From Halalkalibacter suaedae (lineage in GTDB: Bacteria; Bacillota; Bacilli; Bacillales; Bacillaceae_D), in contig NZ_JAGKSQ010000010.1 in NCBI RefSeq assembly GCF_017939705.1, positions 48,413 to 112,412 on the forward strand: a stretch of DNA of 64,000 nt, written 5' to 3'. This document shows positions 52,849 through 61,555 of the stretch, one piece after another. The notes beneath the pieces are model-generated. The model did not search any database. It was not told the DNA's origin and worked only from the letters and a program-made list of their open reading frames with translations. Position numbers and translations under genes: made by a program. The first letter of the stretch is position 1; every line of letters starts with the position of its first letter.

Positions 52849-52940
52849 CCTTTCAATCTCTATTTATGCAATTATACCATAATTTTCATTGTTTTCTAAT
52901 AATGTTTAGAATTCCAATGTTTTCTCCATTTGACAATATC

Positions 52941-52969
52941 AAAAAATCCGAGGATTAGCGCCCTCGGAT
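52941..52969 (-). terminator. Terminator overlapping the epuA-like stop codon
   Basis: ATCCGAGG pairs perfectly with CCTCGGAT over an 8-base loop, followed by TTTTTT on the minus strand. The stop codon of the gene (52955-52957) lies in the loop, so a translating ribosome would disrupt the stem. Confidence 0.75.
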
Positions 52970-53479
52970 AATATCGATCATACGATACCAAATATCTGGA
53001 TCTAAAATGTCAGATGGATTCTCTCCATCTCCAATTACACCAAAGCCAACCATTAGGCCAAGGATCAAGCTACCACCAATAAGGACAATTGAAATCAGTA
53101 ATCGTAACCAAATCGGAATGATACGTAAGCGAGGTCGACGTCTTCGCTTACGTCGTGCCTCACGCTTCTCAGTCTCAGTCTCTTGCTCCTCATCCTCAGC
53201 CAGCTTGGATTCCTGCTTATCATTGGTTACTTGTTGATCCTCTGATTCATTCTCCAATTCAGCTACGGACTTCGAGTCAGAATCGTCGTCATAGCTTGGT
53301 TCTTCCACTACATCCGAGTCAGAGTCTACCTTCGTCTCATCGTCTATGATCGTATCCGCGACAGACTTGTTGGCAGGTGCGTCAAGATTCTTAGCAACTG
53401 TATCTTGGTCATTGGTGCTTGTCGCATTTAGATCCTCTATTTCGTTAAGCTGTTTGTTTTTCGCTTCTTTTTCAGTCAT
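52955..53479 (-). CDS. EpuA-family protein (labelled RNA polymerase subunit beta)
   Basis: The 174-residue protein has a long acidic, Asp/Glu/Ser-rich N-terminal region (about 1-105). A cluster of Arg/Lys follows (106-120), then one membrane helix (about 124-146) and a short outer tail. The basic cluster plus helix is the EpuA domain. Databases often call such proteins RNA polymerase subunit beta, but no polymerase function is visible. The long acidic start is larger than in B. subtilis relatives. Its role is unknown. Confidence 0.75.
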   Translation of the reverse strand: MTEKEAKNKQLNEIEDLNATSTNDQDTVAKNLDAPANKSVADTIIDDETKVDSDSDVVEEPSYDDDSDSKSVAELENESEDQQVTNDKQESKLAEDEEQETETEKREARRKRRRRPRLRIIPIWLRLLISIVLIGGSLILGLMVGFGVIGDGENPSDILDPDIWYRMIDIIRGR

Positions 53480-53505
53480 CGTATACTCCTCGATCTACTT
53501 CACGA

Positions 53506-54345
53506 TTACCTACGAATTCCGTTGATTAATCCAGACATATCGTCTGCCATAGAAATCGATCGTGCATTAAATTGGTAATGACGCTGTGCCGTAAGCAATT
53601 CGCTCATTTCTTGTCCAATATCGACATTCGACCCTTCCAGCATACCTTGACTGAGAGCCTGTTGGTTAAGTCCAACTGCTTGAATGACATCAGCCTCAGC
53701 AAAACCAAGAGCAGCAAAATCACTAAGTTGGTACAAATTATCACCGACACCTTCAAGAAGCTGCGGCTTGAGTACTTGAGTTAAGCCAAGCTGGCCGAGG
53801 GCTTGTGTTGTTCCATCACCCATTGTTGCAACAAGCTGGCCGTTTGATAAACTAATAGATTTAAAGTTATCCGGTACATTCATTCTGTTGCCATCAGCAC
53901 CTAGGACATAACTCCCACTGCTTGTCACAAGCGACCATTGTCCAGGAGCTTCTTCGCTCTCCGTTAAATAAAATGCACCATCACGTGTCAATCGTTCTGT
54001 TGCTACGCCATTTTCAATCGATTCAATCCTGAAGAATTGGTCACGCTCTGTTAAAGCGAAGTCCAATTCACGATCGGTTGGTATCATTGAGCCCTGATCA
54101 AGACGGAGTGCCGTCTGAGCAATTCTCGCACCTGAGCCTACACGAAGACCAAGTGGTGTTAAGCGGCCAACTTCTTTGGAAGGAACCGTCTGGTTATTGA
54201 CTTGTTGAAAGAGCAAATCCGAAAATGTTGCTTCTCTACGTTTGTAACCAGTTGTGCTTGCGTTAGCCATGTTATGAGAAACGGTGTCTATTTTCTTCTG
54301 TAGCTGCCCCATTGTGACAGACGCGGCAATCATTGATGTATTCAT
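53506..54345 (-). CDS. flhP: Flagellar rod/hook-basal body protein FlhP
   Basis: The 279-residue protein has the flagellar rod signature near the N-terminus (Asn-Met-Ala-Asn-Ala-Ser-Thr-Thr-Gly-Tyr-Lys-Arg) and the C-terminal Asn-Val-Asp plus Ala-Gln-Arg-His-Tyr-Gln-Phe-Asn-Ala-Arg box of FlgG-like proteins. FlhP and FlhO form part of the distal rod in Bacillus. It is exported by the flagellar type III system without a signal peptide. It follows flhO by 30 bases. Confidence 0.93.
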   Translation of the reverse strand: MNTSMIAASVTMGQLQKKIDTVSHNMANASTTGYKRREATFSDLLFQQVNNQTVPSKEVGRLTPLGLRVGSGARIAQTALRLDQGSMIPTDRELDFALTERDQFFRIESIENGVATERLTRDGAFYLTESEEAPGQWSLVTSSGSYVLGADGNRMNVPDNFKSISLSNGQLVATMGDGTTQALGQLGLTQVLKPQLLEGVGDNLYQLSDFAALGFAEADVIQAVGLNQQALSQGMLEGSNVDIGQEMSELLTAQRHYQFNARSISMADDMSGLINGIRR

Positions 54346-54375
54346 CGTTATCCCTCTTTCATTTCATTACGGTAA

Positions 54376-55197
54376 CTAACCGATTCTTCCAATCTCGTTC
54401 ACTGCTTTTTCCATACTTTGGTCATAAGCTTGTAGAATCTTTTGATTTGCTTCAAATGAACGATAAGCACTCATCATCTCAGTCATTGTTTGAGAGGCAT
54501 CTACATTAGAACGCTCAAGAAAGCGTTGCTGTAGCTTAAAGCCCACTTCTCCGTTACCAACAGCTGTCGGAAGATCACCTTCACCTGTAAAACGAAGCAG
54601 ACCATTTCCTTCCTTCACTAGCTGCAGTGGATCCTGAGCAAAGACAACATTGATCTGTCCAGCCTGTTGATCTTGGTCATTGAAGACAACACCGTTTTCA
54701 TTCACGCGGAAACCATCGTTTCCAACCTGAATACGTTCTCCAGCTGTACTAAGGACATAATGACCTTGGGCAGAAGTTAAGAAGCCCTCCCCATCAATCG
54801 CGAAATTCCCGTTTCGGCTATAACGTAGTTCACCGGCTTCATCTTGCATTGTATAGAATAACGCACTTGGTGTGCCGTTTTCATTCGGTGGCATGACTCC
54901 TTGTAGAAGGGCAATATCCGTTGCGTTGCCTGTTTCCATTAAGTCACCTTGACGGAAATTCGGCATACGTTCCTGTAAATACACACCTGTTGAGATCTCA
55001 CCGATTAGAGAGGCTTGTCCACCTGGAGCACCTTTTGTGTCCATTGCATGAAGAAGCATATTTGGAAATGCTCGAAGTGAAGCTTGGTCGGCTTTATATC
55101 CTGGTGTATTCGCATTGGCTAAGTTGTTTGTCAGCATTTCTTGGCGTTGTTGCTGGGCAATCATCCCTGCAGCAGCCCCGTACATTCCTCTTAACAT
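54376..55197 (-). CDS. flhO: Flagellar rod/hook-basal body protein FlhO
   Basis: The 273-residue protein begins Met-Leu-Arg-Gly-Met-Tyr-Gly-Ala-Ala-Ala-Gly-Met. It has Asn-Asn-Leu-Ala-Asn-Ala-Asn-Thr-Pro-Gly-Tyr-Lys near residue 30 and Ser-Asn-Val-Asp plus Ala-Tyr-Arg-Ser-Phe-Glu-Ala-Asn-Gln-Lys near the end. These are the two coiled-coil ends of flagellar rod proteins. It forms an operon with flhP downstream of mbl, as in B. subtilis. Confidence 0.93.
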   Translation of the reverse strand: MLRGMYGAAAGMIAQQQRQEMLTNNLANANTPGYKADQASLRAFPNMLLHAMDTKGAPGGQASLIGEISTGVYLQERMPNFRQGDLMETGNATDIALLQGVMPPNENGTPSALFYTMQDEAGELRYSRNGNFAIDGEGFLTSAQGHYVLSTAGERIQVGNDGFRVNENGVVFNDQDQQAGQINVVFAQDPLQLVKEGNGLLRFTGEGDLPTAVGNGEVGFKLQQRFLERSNVDASQTMTEMMSAYRSFEANQKILQAYDQSMEKAVNEIGRIG

Positions 55198-55240
55198 GAT
55201 GGCCTCCTCTAATCGTCCCGTTATGCAACGATCAGTCTCG

Positions 55241-56245
55241 TTATATTCTTACTTTTTTACTAGACATGCGGTCTAGATTCTCTAAAATAATCCCTGTTCC
55301 CTTCGCAACACAATGCATAGGCTCTTCTGCTACTAGGACAGGTACCTTTAATTCATCAGCGAGTAACTGGTCAATTCCGTGTAAGAGCGCTCCACCACCA
55401 GTCAAAATTACGCCGCGATCAATAATATCGGCAGACAATTCTGGAGGGGTTTTCTCAAGCACGTGCTTTGACGCTTGTACAATATAAGAAACAGACTCTT
55501 TTAAAGCCCCTTCTATCTCTTTTGAGTTTATCGTAATTGTTCGTGGAAGTCCACTGACCATATCACGTCCGCGTATGTCAATTTCTTCCTGACGTGCACC
55601 CGGAAATACGGTTGCCACTTGTACCTTTATATTCTCAGCTGTTCTTTCTCCAATAAGGAGTTTGTATTTCTTCTTGATGAATGAAAGGATATCCGCGTCA
55701 AATCTGTCGCCTGCTACTTTCATGGAAGAAGCGGTGACGATGTCGCCCATAGAAAGAACAGCAACATCTGTTGTTCCACCGCCAATGTCAACTACCATGT
55801 TTCCGCTCGGTTGGAAAATATCCATTCCAGCCCCGATTGCGGCAACTTTTGGTTCTTCTTCCAAGTAAACATTCTTCCCGCCGCTTTTCTCTGCTGCTTC
55901 ACGAATGGCCTTTTGTTCCACCGACGTAATATTTGTCGGGCAACAAATTAGAATTCTTGGCTTAGAAAAAAGACTTTTGACGTTGATCTTGCTTAAGAAA
56001 TGCTTAAGCATGGATTCGGTCATTTCAAAGTTAGCTATGACCCCGTCTTTCATCGGGCGTAAGGCAACAATATTTCCTGGTGTACGTCCAACCATACGAA
56101 ACGCTTCTTCCCCAACGGCAAGTACTCGCTTTGTTGTCGTATCAATTGCTACAACGGATGGTTCATTAAGAACGATGCCACTTCCTTTAACGTATATGAG
56201 TACATTCGCAGTACCTAAGTCTATTCCAATATCTCGACCAAACAT
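55241..56245 (-). CDS. mbl: Actin-like cell-shape protein Mbl
   Basis: The 334-residue MreB-type filament protein guides side-wall synthesis under the membrane. The actin phosphate-1 loop (Gly-Ile-Asp-Leu-Gly-Thr-Ala-Asn) and phosphate-2 loop (Asp-Ile-Gly-Gly-Gly-Thr-Thr-Asp) are complete, as is Leu-Thr-Gly-Gly-Gly-Ala-Leu-Leu. Place next to spoIIID and the flh genes identifies it as Mbl and not MreB or MreBH. The start at 56245 follows GGAGGAAG. Confidence 0.96.
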   Translation of the reverse strand: MFGRDIGIDLGTANVLIYVKGSGIVLNEPSVVAIDTTTKRVLAVGEEAFRMVGRTPGNIVALRPMKDGVIANFEMTESMLKHFLSKINVKSLFSKPRILICCPTNITSVEQKAIREAAEKSGGKNVYLEEEPKVAAIGAGMDIFQPSGNMVVDIGGGTTDVAVLSMGDIVTASSMKVAGDRFDADILSFIKKKYKLLIGERTAENIKVQVATVFPGARQEEIDIRGRDMVSGLPRTITINSKEIEGALKESVSYIVQASKHVLEKTPPELSADIIDRGVILTGGGALLHGIDQLLADELKVPVLVAEEPMHCVAKGTGIILENLDRMSSKKVRI

Positions 56246-56357
56246 GATTATTTCTTCCTCCCTGTTTCCGAACATAATCGTACCTATACTAATACGATTT
56301 ACCTAATTCCTAATTTTATCACAGAATGTCCGAACAGGGTGGGATTTTTTTGAAAAT

Positions 56358-56645
56358 TTAGTTGCGTGTTTTTACAGCGGTCTTACTCTCTTCATCTTCC
56401 GACTTTCGGTATTTCACTTTCGTTGCTTCTCCGCCTCTTAAATGACGGATTGATTTGTGATATTCCAAGATTTCCTTCACTTCATTCGCAAGCTCTGGAT
56501 TAATTTCTGGTAAACGCTCTGTGAGGTCTTTGTGTACGGTACTTTTCGAAACCCCAAACTCCTTGGCTATCGTTCTCACCGTTTTCTTGGACTCGACAAC
56601 GTACCTACCAATCTTGATGGTTCGCTCTTTGATGTAATCGTGCAC
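56358..56645 (-). CDS. spoIIID: Sporulation transcription factor SpoIIID
   Basis: The 95-residue DNA-binding protein switches mother-cell genes between the sigma-E and sigma-K stages. The HTH (about 20-45: Thr-Val-Arg-Thr-Ile-Ala-Lys-Glu-Phe-Gly-Val-Ser-Lys-Ser-Thr-Val-His-Lys-Asp) and the basic C-terminal region match the family. Translation starts at GTG after GGGAGG. Confidence 0.97.
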   Translation of the reverse strand: MHDYIKERTIKIGRYVVESKKTVRTIAKEFGVSKSTVHKDLTERLPEINPELANEVKEILEYHKSIRHLRGGEATKVKYRKSEDEESKTAVKTRN

Positions 56646-56899
56646 ACGACTCGCCTCCCTAATTACTATCTTGGTGATTGGTACAGTTTATTAGGAAGAG
56701 CCAGCAGATATACCACATTATTACAAAGGACAGGGTATGAGATTTATAATTTTCAAACAAAAGGGACGTTCTACCTGTTTTTTGATTAAAATAAAGATTT
56801 TTGTTGGTGGACTTTGCTTTTTATTCAATATGTCATTAAAAAACCATCTATTTAATCAAATTTCCAGCTACTAAGAACCTCCCTCCTTCCAGATTCAAC

Positions 56900-57855
56900 T
56901 GTAAATCGAAGGGCAGCGGTCTGTTATGAGCGAGATATGCACTTTTATGAGCGGAACTCAGCTACTTATGAGCAGGATCCGCATCTTTATGAGCCAAATC
57001 TACATAGTTATGAGCCTCACCTCAAAAACAGCATATGGCACTAATGGCTGCCCCTCAGCTAACATGCTACCTTTATCTAAAGGTGAAGGTTTTCCCTGCT
57101 GGATCTTGCTTTTTATTCAATATGTCATTAAAAAACCATCTATTTAATCAAACTTCCAGCCAATAAGAACCTTCCTTCTTTCATATTCAGCTGAAAATCG
57201 AGGGGCGGAGCTGTCTTATGAGCGAGATATGCACCTTTATGAGCCGAACTCAGCTACTTATGAACCAGATCCGCATCTTTATGAGCCAAATCTACTCACT
57301 TATGAGCCGCACCTCAAAACAGCACATGGCACTGATGGCTGCCTCTCAGCTAACATGCTATCCTCATCTAAAAGTGAAGGTTTTCCCTGCTGGATCTTGC
57401 TTTTTATTCAATATGCCATTAAAAAACCATCTATTTAATCAAATTTCCAGCCACTAAAGACCTCCCTCCCCCCATATTCAACTGTAAATCGAGGGGCGGA
57501 GGTCTGTTATGAGCGAGATGTGCACCTTTATGAGCGGAAGTCAGCTATTTATGAGCAGGATCCGCATCTTTATGAGCCAAATCTACATAGTTATGAGCCT
57601 CACCTCAAAACAGCACATGGCGCTGATTGCTGCCCCTCAGCTCACATACTACCCTCATCCAAAAGTAAAGGTTTCCCCTGCTGGATCTTGCATTTCATTC
57701 ACCATGCCCTTAAGAAACCATCTATTTAATCAAACTTCCAGCCACAAAGAACCCCCCTCCTCCATATTCAACTGTAAATCGAGGGGCAGCAGCCTGTTAT
57801 GAGCGAGGTATGCACCTTTATGAGCCAAATCCACTCAGTTATGAGCCTCACCGCA
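56900..57855 (+). repeat. TTATGAGC array C: four tandem units of about 291 bp
   Basis: Motif groups start at 56926, 57218, 57509 and 57799, with five, five, five and three motifs, each at 21-base steps. The 190-200 bases between groups are conserved copy to copy (CTGGATCTTGC, TTAAAAAACCATCTATTTAATC, ACTTCCAGCCA, CAACTGTAAATCGA). The segment TAATCAAACTTCCAGCCA also occurs, with small changes, in array B, so the two families are related beyond the motif. The last unit is cut short. A partial lead copy begins near 56800. No gene is convincing between spoIIID and the symporter terminator. Confidence 0.9.
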
Positions 57856-57890
57856 CAAACAGCAAGCATCATGGCAACACCCACACAACA

Positions 57891-57921
57891 AAAAAACAGC
57901 CAGAGCTCCACCCCTGGCCGT
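57891..57921 (-). terminator. Terminator of the symporter operon
   Basis: On the minus strand CGGCCAG pairs with CTGGCTG (one G-T pair), followed by TTTTTT. It lies 12 bases past the stop. Confidence 0.75.
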
Positions 57922-57932
57922 TTCCCACATCT

Positions 57933-59588
57933 CTATTTCCCATCATTCATCCATACTTCCCCGTCACGATAGGTCATTTGCTCAGGGTAGCGTAGATCGA
58001 CGACTTCATCTTGAATTTTTTGCGATGGTGCTGCTGTTTTAAGTGAGACGATCACCATCACTAGGAAGTTGATCGGCACAGCGATTAAGGCCGCACCTGT
58101 GTCCTTGATCCCGAAGAGCATGATGCCACTTCTAGCAAGGAATATATACGTTAAGGCAACAACTAAACCAGTTAACATCCCGGCAATGGCCCCTTTAGCA
58201 TTGGCACGTTTCCACCATACGCCTAGCAGGAGCACAGGGAAGAACGTTCCACCAGCGAGACCAAACGCCCAGGCGACAATTTGGGTGATCACTCCAGGTG
58301 GATCTAAGGCAACGACTCCGGCTACGATTGTCGCGAGGACAATTGCCCAGCGGCCTGCCTTTAATCGATTTTTGTCGCTTGCTTTTGGATTGACGAGGCG
58401 ATAATAAATATCATGGGCGAAGGAAGACGAAATGGTAATAAGTAATCCACCTGCTGTTGAGAGGGCTGCAGCCATGGCACCTGCTGCGACTAGTCCTATG
58501 ACGAATACGCCTAGATTAGCAATCTCAGGTGTCGCCATGACGACGATATCATTTTTAATGATTAGCTCTGACCATTGTAGGATCCCGTCCCCATTTGTGT
58601 CAGCAACCTGCAACAGGCCTGTGTTAACCCATGCTTCAGTCCAAGCTGGTAGTTCACTAATTTGTTGTCCGGCTACTCTTGTCATTAGGATGAAGCGCGA
58701 GAAGGCAGCGTAGGCTGGTGCGGATAAATATAAAATGGCAATAAACACTAATGCCCATGCCCCACTCCATCTAGCGGCTTTCATCGTTGTGACCGTATAA
58801 AAACGGACAATCACGTGCGGCAATGCTGCCGTACCGACCATTAGCGTGAACATTAACGCAATAAATTGGGCCTTTTCACTTTGAGCAAATGGGGTGAAGT
58901 ATTCAGTAATTCCAAGCTCACGGTCGAGGGCTCCTAATTCACTAACAATATTTCCGTAGGTTAACCATGGTAATGGATTACTCGTAATTTGTAGGGACAT
59001 GAAAATGATTGGAATGACGTAGGCGATAATGAGGATCATATATTGGGCTACTTGTGTCCAGGTGATCCCTTTCATTCCACCGAGTGTCGCATAAATCGCG
59101 ATGACAACGACCCCAATCATCGTCCCGTACATTGCCGGGATGTTGAGAATACGCCCAATCACGACTCCGGAGCCAGACAATTGGCCGATAATATAAGTGA
59201 AACTAATGATGATCGTTGCGATTGCTGCAATTAAGCGTGCTGTGTTGCTATCAAAGCGGTCACCGATAAATTCAGGAACCGTGTATCTTCCATACTTTCT
59301 AAGCTGTGGTGCAAGTAAAAAGGTTAAGAAAAGGTAGCCACCGGTCCAGCCCATAATATAGGCAAGGCCATCATAGCCCATGATCATAATCGTTCCAGCC
59401 ATCCCAATAAAGGAAGCCGCACTCATCCAGTCTCCACCGATCGCCATTCCATTCCAAAACGGCGGTACGCCTCGACCGGCTACGTAAAAGTCCGAGGTTG
59501 CTTTTGCACGGTTATAAATAGAAATACCGATATAAAGCCCAAAGGTTGCTAAAATCAATAAAACCGAAACAACGGATTGCTGATCCAT
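57933..59588 (-). CDS. Sodium:solute symporter (SSS family, acetate/ActP-like)
   Basis: The 551-residue protein has about 13 membrane helices. It shows the SSS features Asp-Phe-Tyr-Val-Ala-Gly-Arg-Gly, Gly-Asp-Trp-Met-Ser-Ala-Ala-Ser-Phe and Gly-x-x-Ala-Ala-Ala-Leu-Ser-Thr-Ala-Gly-Gly-Leu-Leu. It imports a monocarboxylate, probably acetate, with Na+. A loop near residues 330-341 reads Asp-x-Asn-x-Asp-Gly-x-x-x-x-x-Glu, a full EF-hand calcium loop. It follows a DUF4212 small subunit gene by 18 bases, the pairing known for the VC_2705-type group. A cre site stands upstream of the operon. Confidence 0.9.
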   Translation of the reverse strand: MDQQSVVSVLLILATFGLYIGISIYNRAKATSDFYVAGRGVPPFWNGMAIGGDWMSAASFIGMAGTIMIMGYDGLAYIMGWTGGYLFLTFLLAPQLRKYGRYTVPEFIGDRFDSNTARLIAAIATIIISFTYIIGQLSGSGVVIGRILNIPAMYGTMIGVVVIAIYATLGGMKGITWTQVAQYMILIIAYVIPIIFMSLQITSNPLPWLTYGNIVSELGALDRELGITEYFTPFAQSEKAQFIALMFTLMVGTAALPHVIVRFYTVTTMKAARWSGAWALVFIAILYLSAPAYAAFSRFILMTRVAGQQISELPAWTEAWVNTGLLQVADTNGDGILQWSELIIKNDIVVMATPEIANLGVFVIGLVAAGAMAAALSTAGGLLITISSSFAHDIYYRLVNPKASDKNRLKAGRWAIVLATIVAGVVALDPPGVITQIVAWAFGLAGGTFFPVLLLGVWWKRANAKGAIAGMLTGLVVALTYIFLARSGIMLFGIKDTGAALIAVPINFLVMVIVSLKTAAPSQKIQDEVVDLRYPEQMTYRDGEVWMNDGK

Positions 59589-59606
59589 ATTATCGCCTCC
59601 ATTTAC

Positions 59607-59909
59607 CTAGTGATCTAGAACTTTACCTGCACTAATCGTCGTATTATGCTCCTCATCAATTCCAAACTTACGATCAATCTGGTCACTAATTACTGCGTTA
59701 GCAAAGAGTAAAATAACAAAGGTTAGAACCGCCCCCTGGGCACCCATGTAATAATGGAGTGGCATTCCCAAAAAGCTGTAGGCAGAAAGTTGTTCGGCAA
59801 AAGCAACGACACCAAATGAAACCAAGCCACCTAGAATCAGACAAATCACTACAAGTCTTGTCCGTGCACGAAAATAGGCATCAGCGACACTCTTATCAAT
59901 CTTCCTCAT
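59607..59909 (-). CDS. DUF4212 small subunit of the symporter
   Basis: The 100-residue protein has two membrane helices (about 16-38 and 50-72) and the typical Ala-Tyr-Phe-Arg-Ala-Arg-Thr-Arg start. It ends in a polar tail with Asp-Arg-Lys-Phe-Gly-Ile. Such proteins accompany SSS acetate-type symporters and may stabilise them. The start at 59909 follows GGGGATG; it sits 3 bases from the preceding gene. Confidence 0.85.
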   Translation of the reverse strand: MRKIDKSVADAYFRARTRLVVICLILGGLVSFGVVAFAEQLSAYSFLGMPLHYYMGAQGAVLTFVILLFANAVISDQIDRKFGIDEEHNTTISAGKVLDH

Positions 59910-59911
59910 CT

Positions 59912-60151
59912 TCACATCCCCTTTTTTTGATATTGTCTCCCAAAGCAATTCGATTGATCTTGTCTTTCATTGCTCCTCGGTAACTGTGTTACACGAATCA
60001 TCACAAACAGTGTGAGCACCGGTATGGCAAGCAAACAAAATGGATGAATAATAATGGCATAGACGATGATTAATAGAGCGAGGAAACCGCTTACAAATAT
60101 CAGCTGTTTAATCGGGTTTGACTCTTCCTTTGGTTCCTTTTGACATATCAT
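59912..60151 (-). CDS. Small membrane protein of the symporter operon
   Basis: The 79-residue product has two close hydrophobic helices (about 17-53) and a basic, Gln-rich tail. AGGAGG precedes the ATG at good distance. It ends 2 bases before the DUF4212 start, so it is part of the operon. I do not recognise it. Confidence 0.6.
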   Translation of the reverse strand: MICQKEPKEESNPIKQLIFVSGFLALLIIVYAIIIHPFCLLAIPVLTLFVMIRVTQLPRSNERQDQSNCFGRQYQKKGM

Positions 60152-60163
60152 AGGCAGTACCTC

Positions 60164-60340
60164 CTAACGTAAGCTAAAGATGAATTTCAATGTTTCAAAA
60201 AAACCTAGCGGAACCATAGAAATCTGGATAATGAAATACACAATGATACCGGCAAATGGCACAGAAAGCCATAATGGTTTCTTTAAACGGATGGCAAAGA
60301 AAATTGAGAGCACTAAAAGAAGTAGAAAGAAATAAATCAT
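60164..60340 (-). CDS. Small membrane protein, first gene of the symporter operon
   Basis: The 58-residue product has two hydrophobic helices (about 2-15 and 24-45) and few charged residues. GGAGG precedes the ATG at 60340; an ATG at 60355 lies before that site. It lies 26 bases from the cre site, so it is the leader gene of the operon. No family recognised. Confidence 0.55.
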   Translation of the reverse strand: MIYFFLLLLVLSIFFAIRLKKPLWLSVPFAGIIVYFIIQISMVPLGFFETLKFIFSLR

Positions 60341-60365
60341 GATGAGGACCTCCACTATTAGATTA

Positions 60366-60379
60366 TGTAAGCGTTATCA
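60366..60379 (-). promoter_or_regulatory. Catabolite-responsive element (cre)
   Basis: TGTAAGCGTTATCA matches the CcpA consensus TGWAARCGYTWNCW at every position. It lies 26 bases upstream of the first gene of the symporter operon, so CcpA bound here should block the operon when glucose is present, as is usual for acetate uptake. Confidence 0.75.
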
Positions 60380-60598
60380 TAATGTGGCAAAAAAATAGGC
60401 TGTGGTTGTATTCTATGGTGGCTAGAGGGAATATATGCAAAAATTTTCCTTGTTTTTTTTATTATTTCAAACAATTCTTTTATCGTCAAGCTGTTCTTTT
60501 CTTAGTTAGATAATCTACTTATTTTTTTACATAATGAATCTACAGTTGTTAAACTATGGTAAAATAACTAATCATTGTAACACTTATGGGGGAATCAT

Positions 60599-61555
60599 AT
60601 GTTTATTTTGAGAGAATTCATTAAAACAGGTTTGAGCTGGCTCTTTGCAATCTTGACGATCATCCTGCTCGTCTGGATTCCAAGAGAGGTCTCATTTAGT
60701 GTAAGTGAGTACGATGTGCATTTATTCTATGGGTTCTCCATTGAAAGATACATAGAACAAGTTTTACAGTATATCAGCATGCTCATGAACTTTGATTTGG
60801 GGACAACGAAATTTGATAAGTCGGTGGCTGGAGAGGTAAGTCTCTATGTTAGTCGTAGTCTAATTGTGATCTTCATTGCCTTTGTCATCTCATTACTCAT
60901 TGGCACAGCTAAAGGTTTTTTTGATTATCGTACGAGACATAGTCGTTTTCGTCTGCTTGGTCCTCCAACAACGTTCACATTGCAATCGATTCCTGACTTT
61001 TTCTTCATTATTGTCTTCCAGATGATCATGCTTTGGCTCATTGATCGTGGCTTCCCTCATCTGAGTATCTTTGGCTATGAGAGCTGGCATAACTTTGTCA
61101 TTGCTGGTAGTCTTCTAGCTATTTTCCCAACAATGTATATGGCTCGAATTGTTTGTTCGGCTCTGATGACTGAAGAAGGTCATCCGTATATTACGACAGC
61201 CCGTAGTAAAGGCTTATCCGTCTTCTTTGTGTTATGGAAGCATCAATTTACGAGTGGACTCATCCATGTTGTCCCGCATCTTGCTGGAATTTTCATTTAT
61301 GTCCTTTCTAATTTAATTATTATTGAGTATTTAACCTACTTTCGCGGGGCTGCTCTGAGACTATATCAAGCACTTGGATTTGCCGAGTCTAATATTACTG
61401 GGAGAAACCGATCTCCCTTCAACCCGGAAATGTATGAGCCAGAGCTTGTTATTGCTATTCTTGCGGTATTCATTAGTTTAATTGCGATGATCCAGCTGAT
61501 TAGCAAGGTATTTATGCACCTGTCTCCACTGCTTAAAGGAGGCCGCCATGAATAA
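60599..61555 (+). CDS. ABC transporter permease, OppB/DppB-like
   Basis: The 318-residue membrane protein has about six helices and a cytoplasmic EAA-type loop (Thr-Thr-Ala-Arg-Ser-Lys-Gly-Leu-Ser, then Lys-His-Gln-Phe and Val-Val-Pro). It belongs to the peptide/nickel permease family. The outer loop after helix 1 is shorter than in true OppB, and the loop between helices 5 and 6 has an unusual insert with many charged residues. It overlaps the second permease gene by 8 bases. No ATPase or binding protein gene is near. Confidence 0.78.
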   Translation: MFILREFIKTGLSWLFAILTIILLVWIPREVSFSVSEYDVHLFYGFSIERYIEQVLQYISMLMNFDLGTTKFDKSVAGEVSLYVSRSLIVIFIAFVISLLIGTAKGFFDYRTRHSRFRLLGPPTTFTLQSIPDFFFIIVFQMIMLWLIDRGFPHLSIFGYESWHNFVIAGSLLAIFPTMYMARIVCSALMTEEGHPYITTARSKGLSVFFVLWKHQFTSGLIHVVPHLAGIFIYVLSNLIIIEYLTYFRGAALRLYQALGFAESNITGRNRSPFNPEMYEPELVIAILAVFISLIAMIQLISKVFMHLSPLLKGGRHE

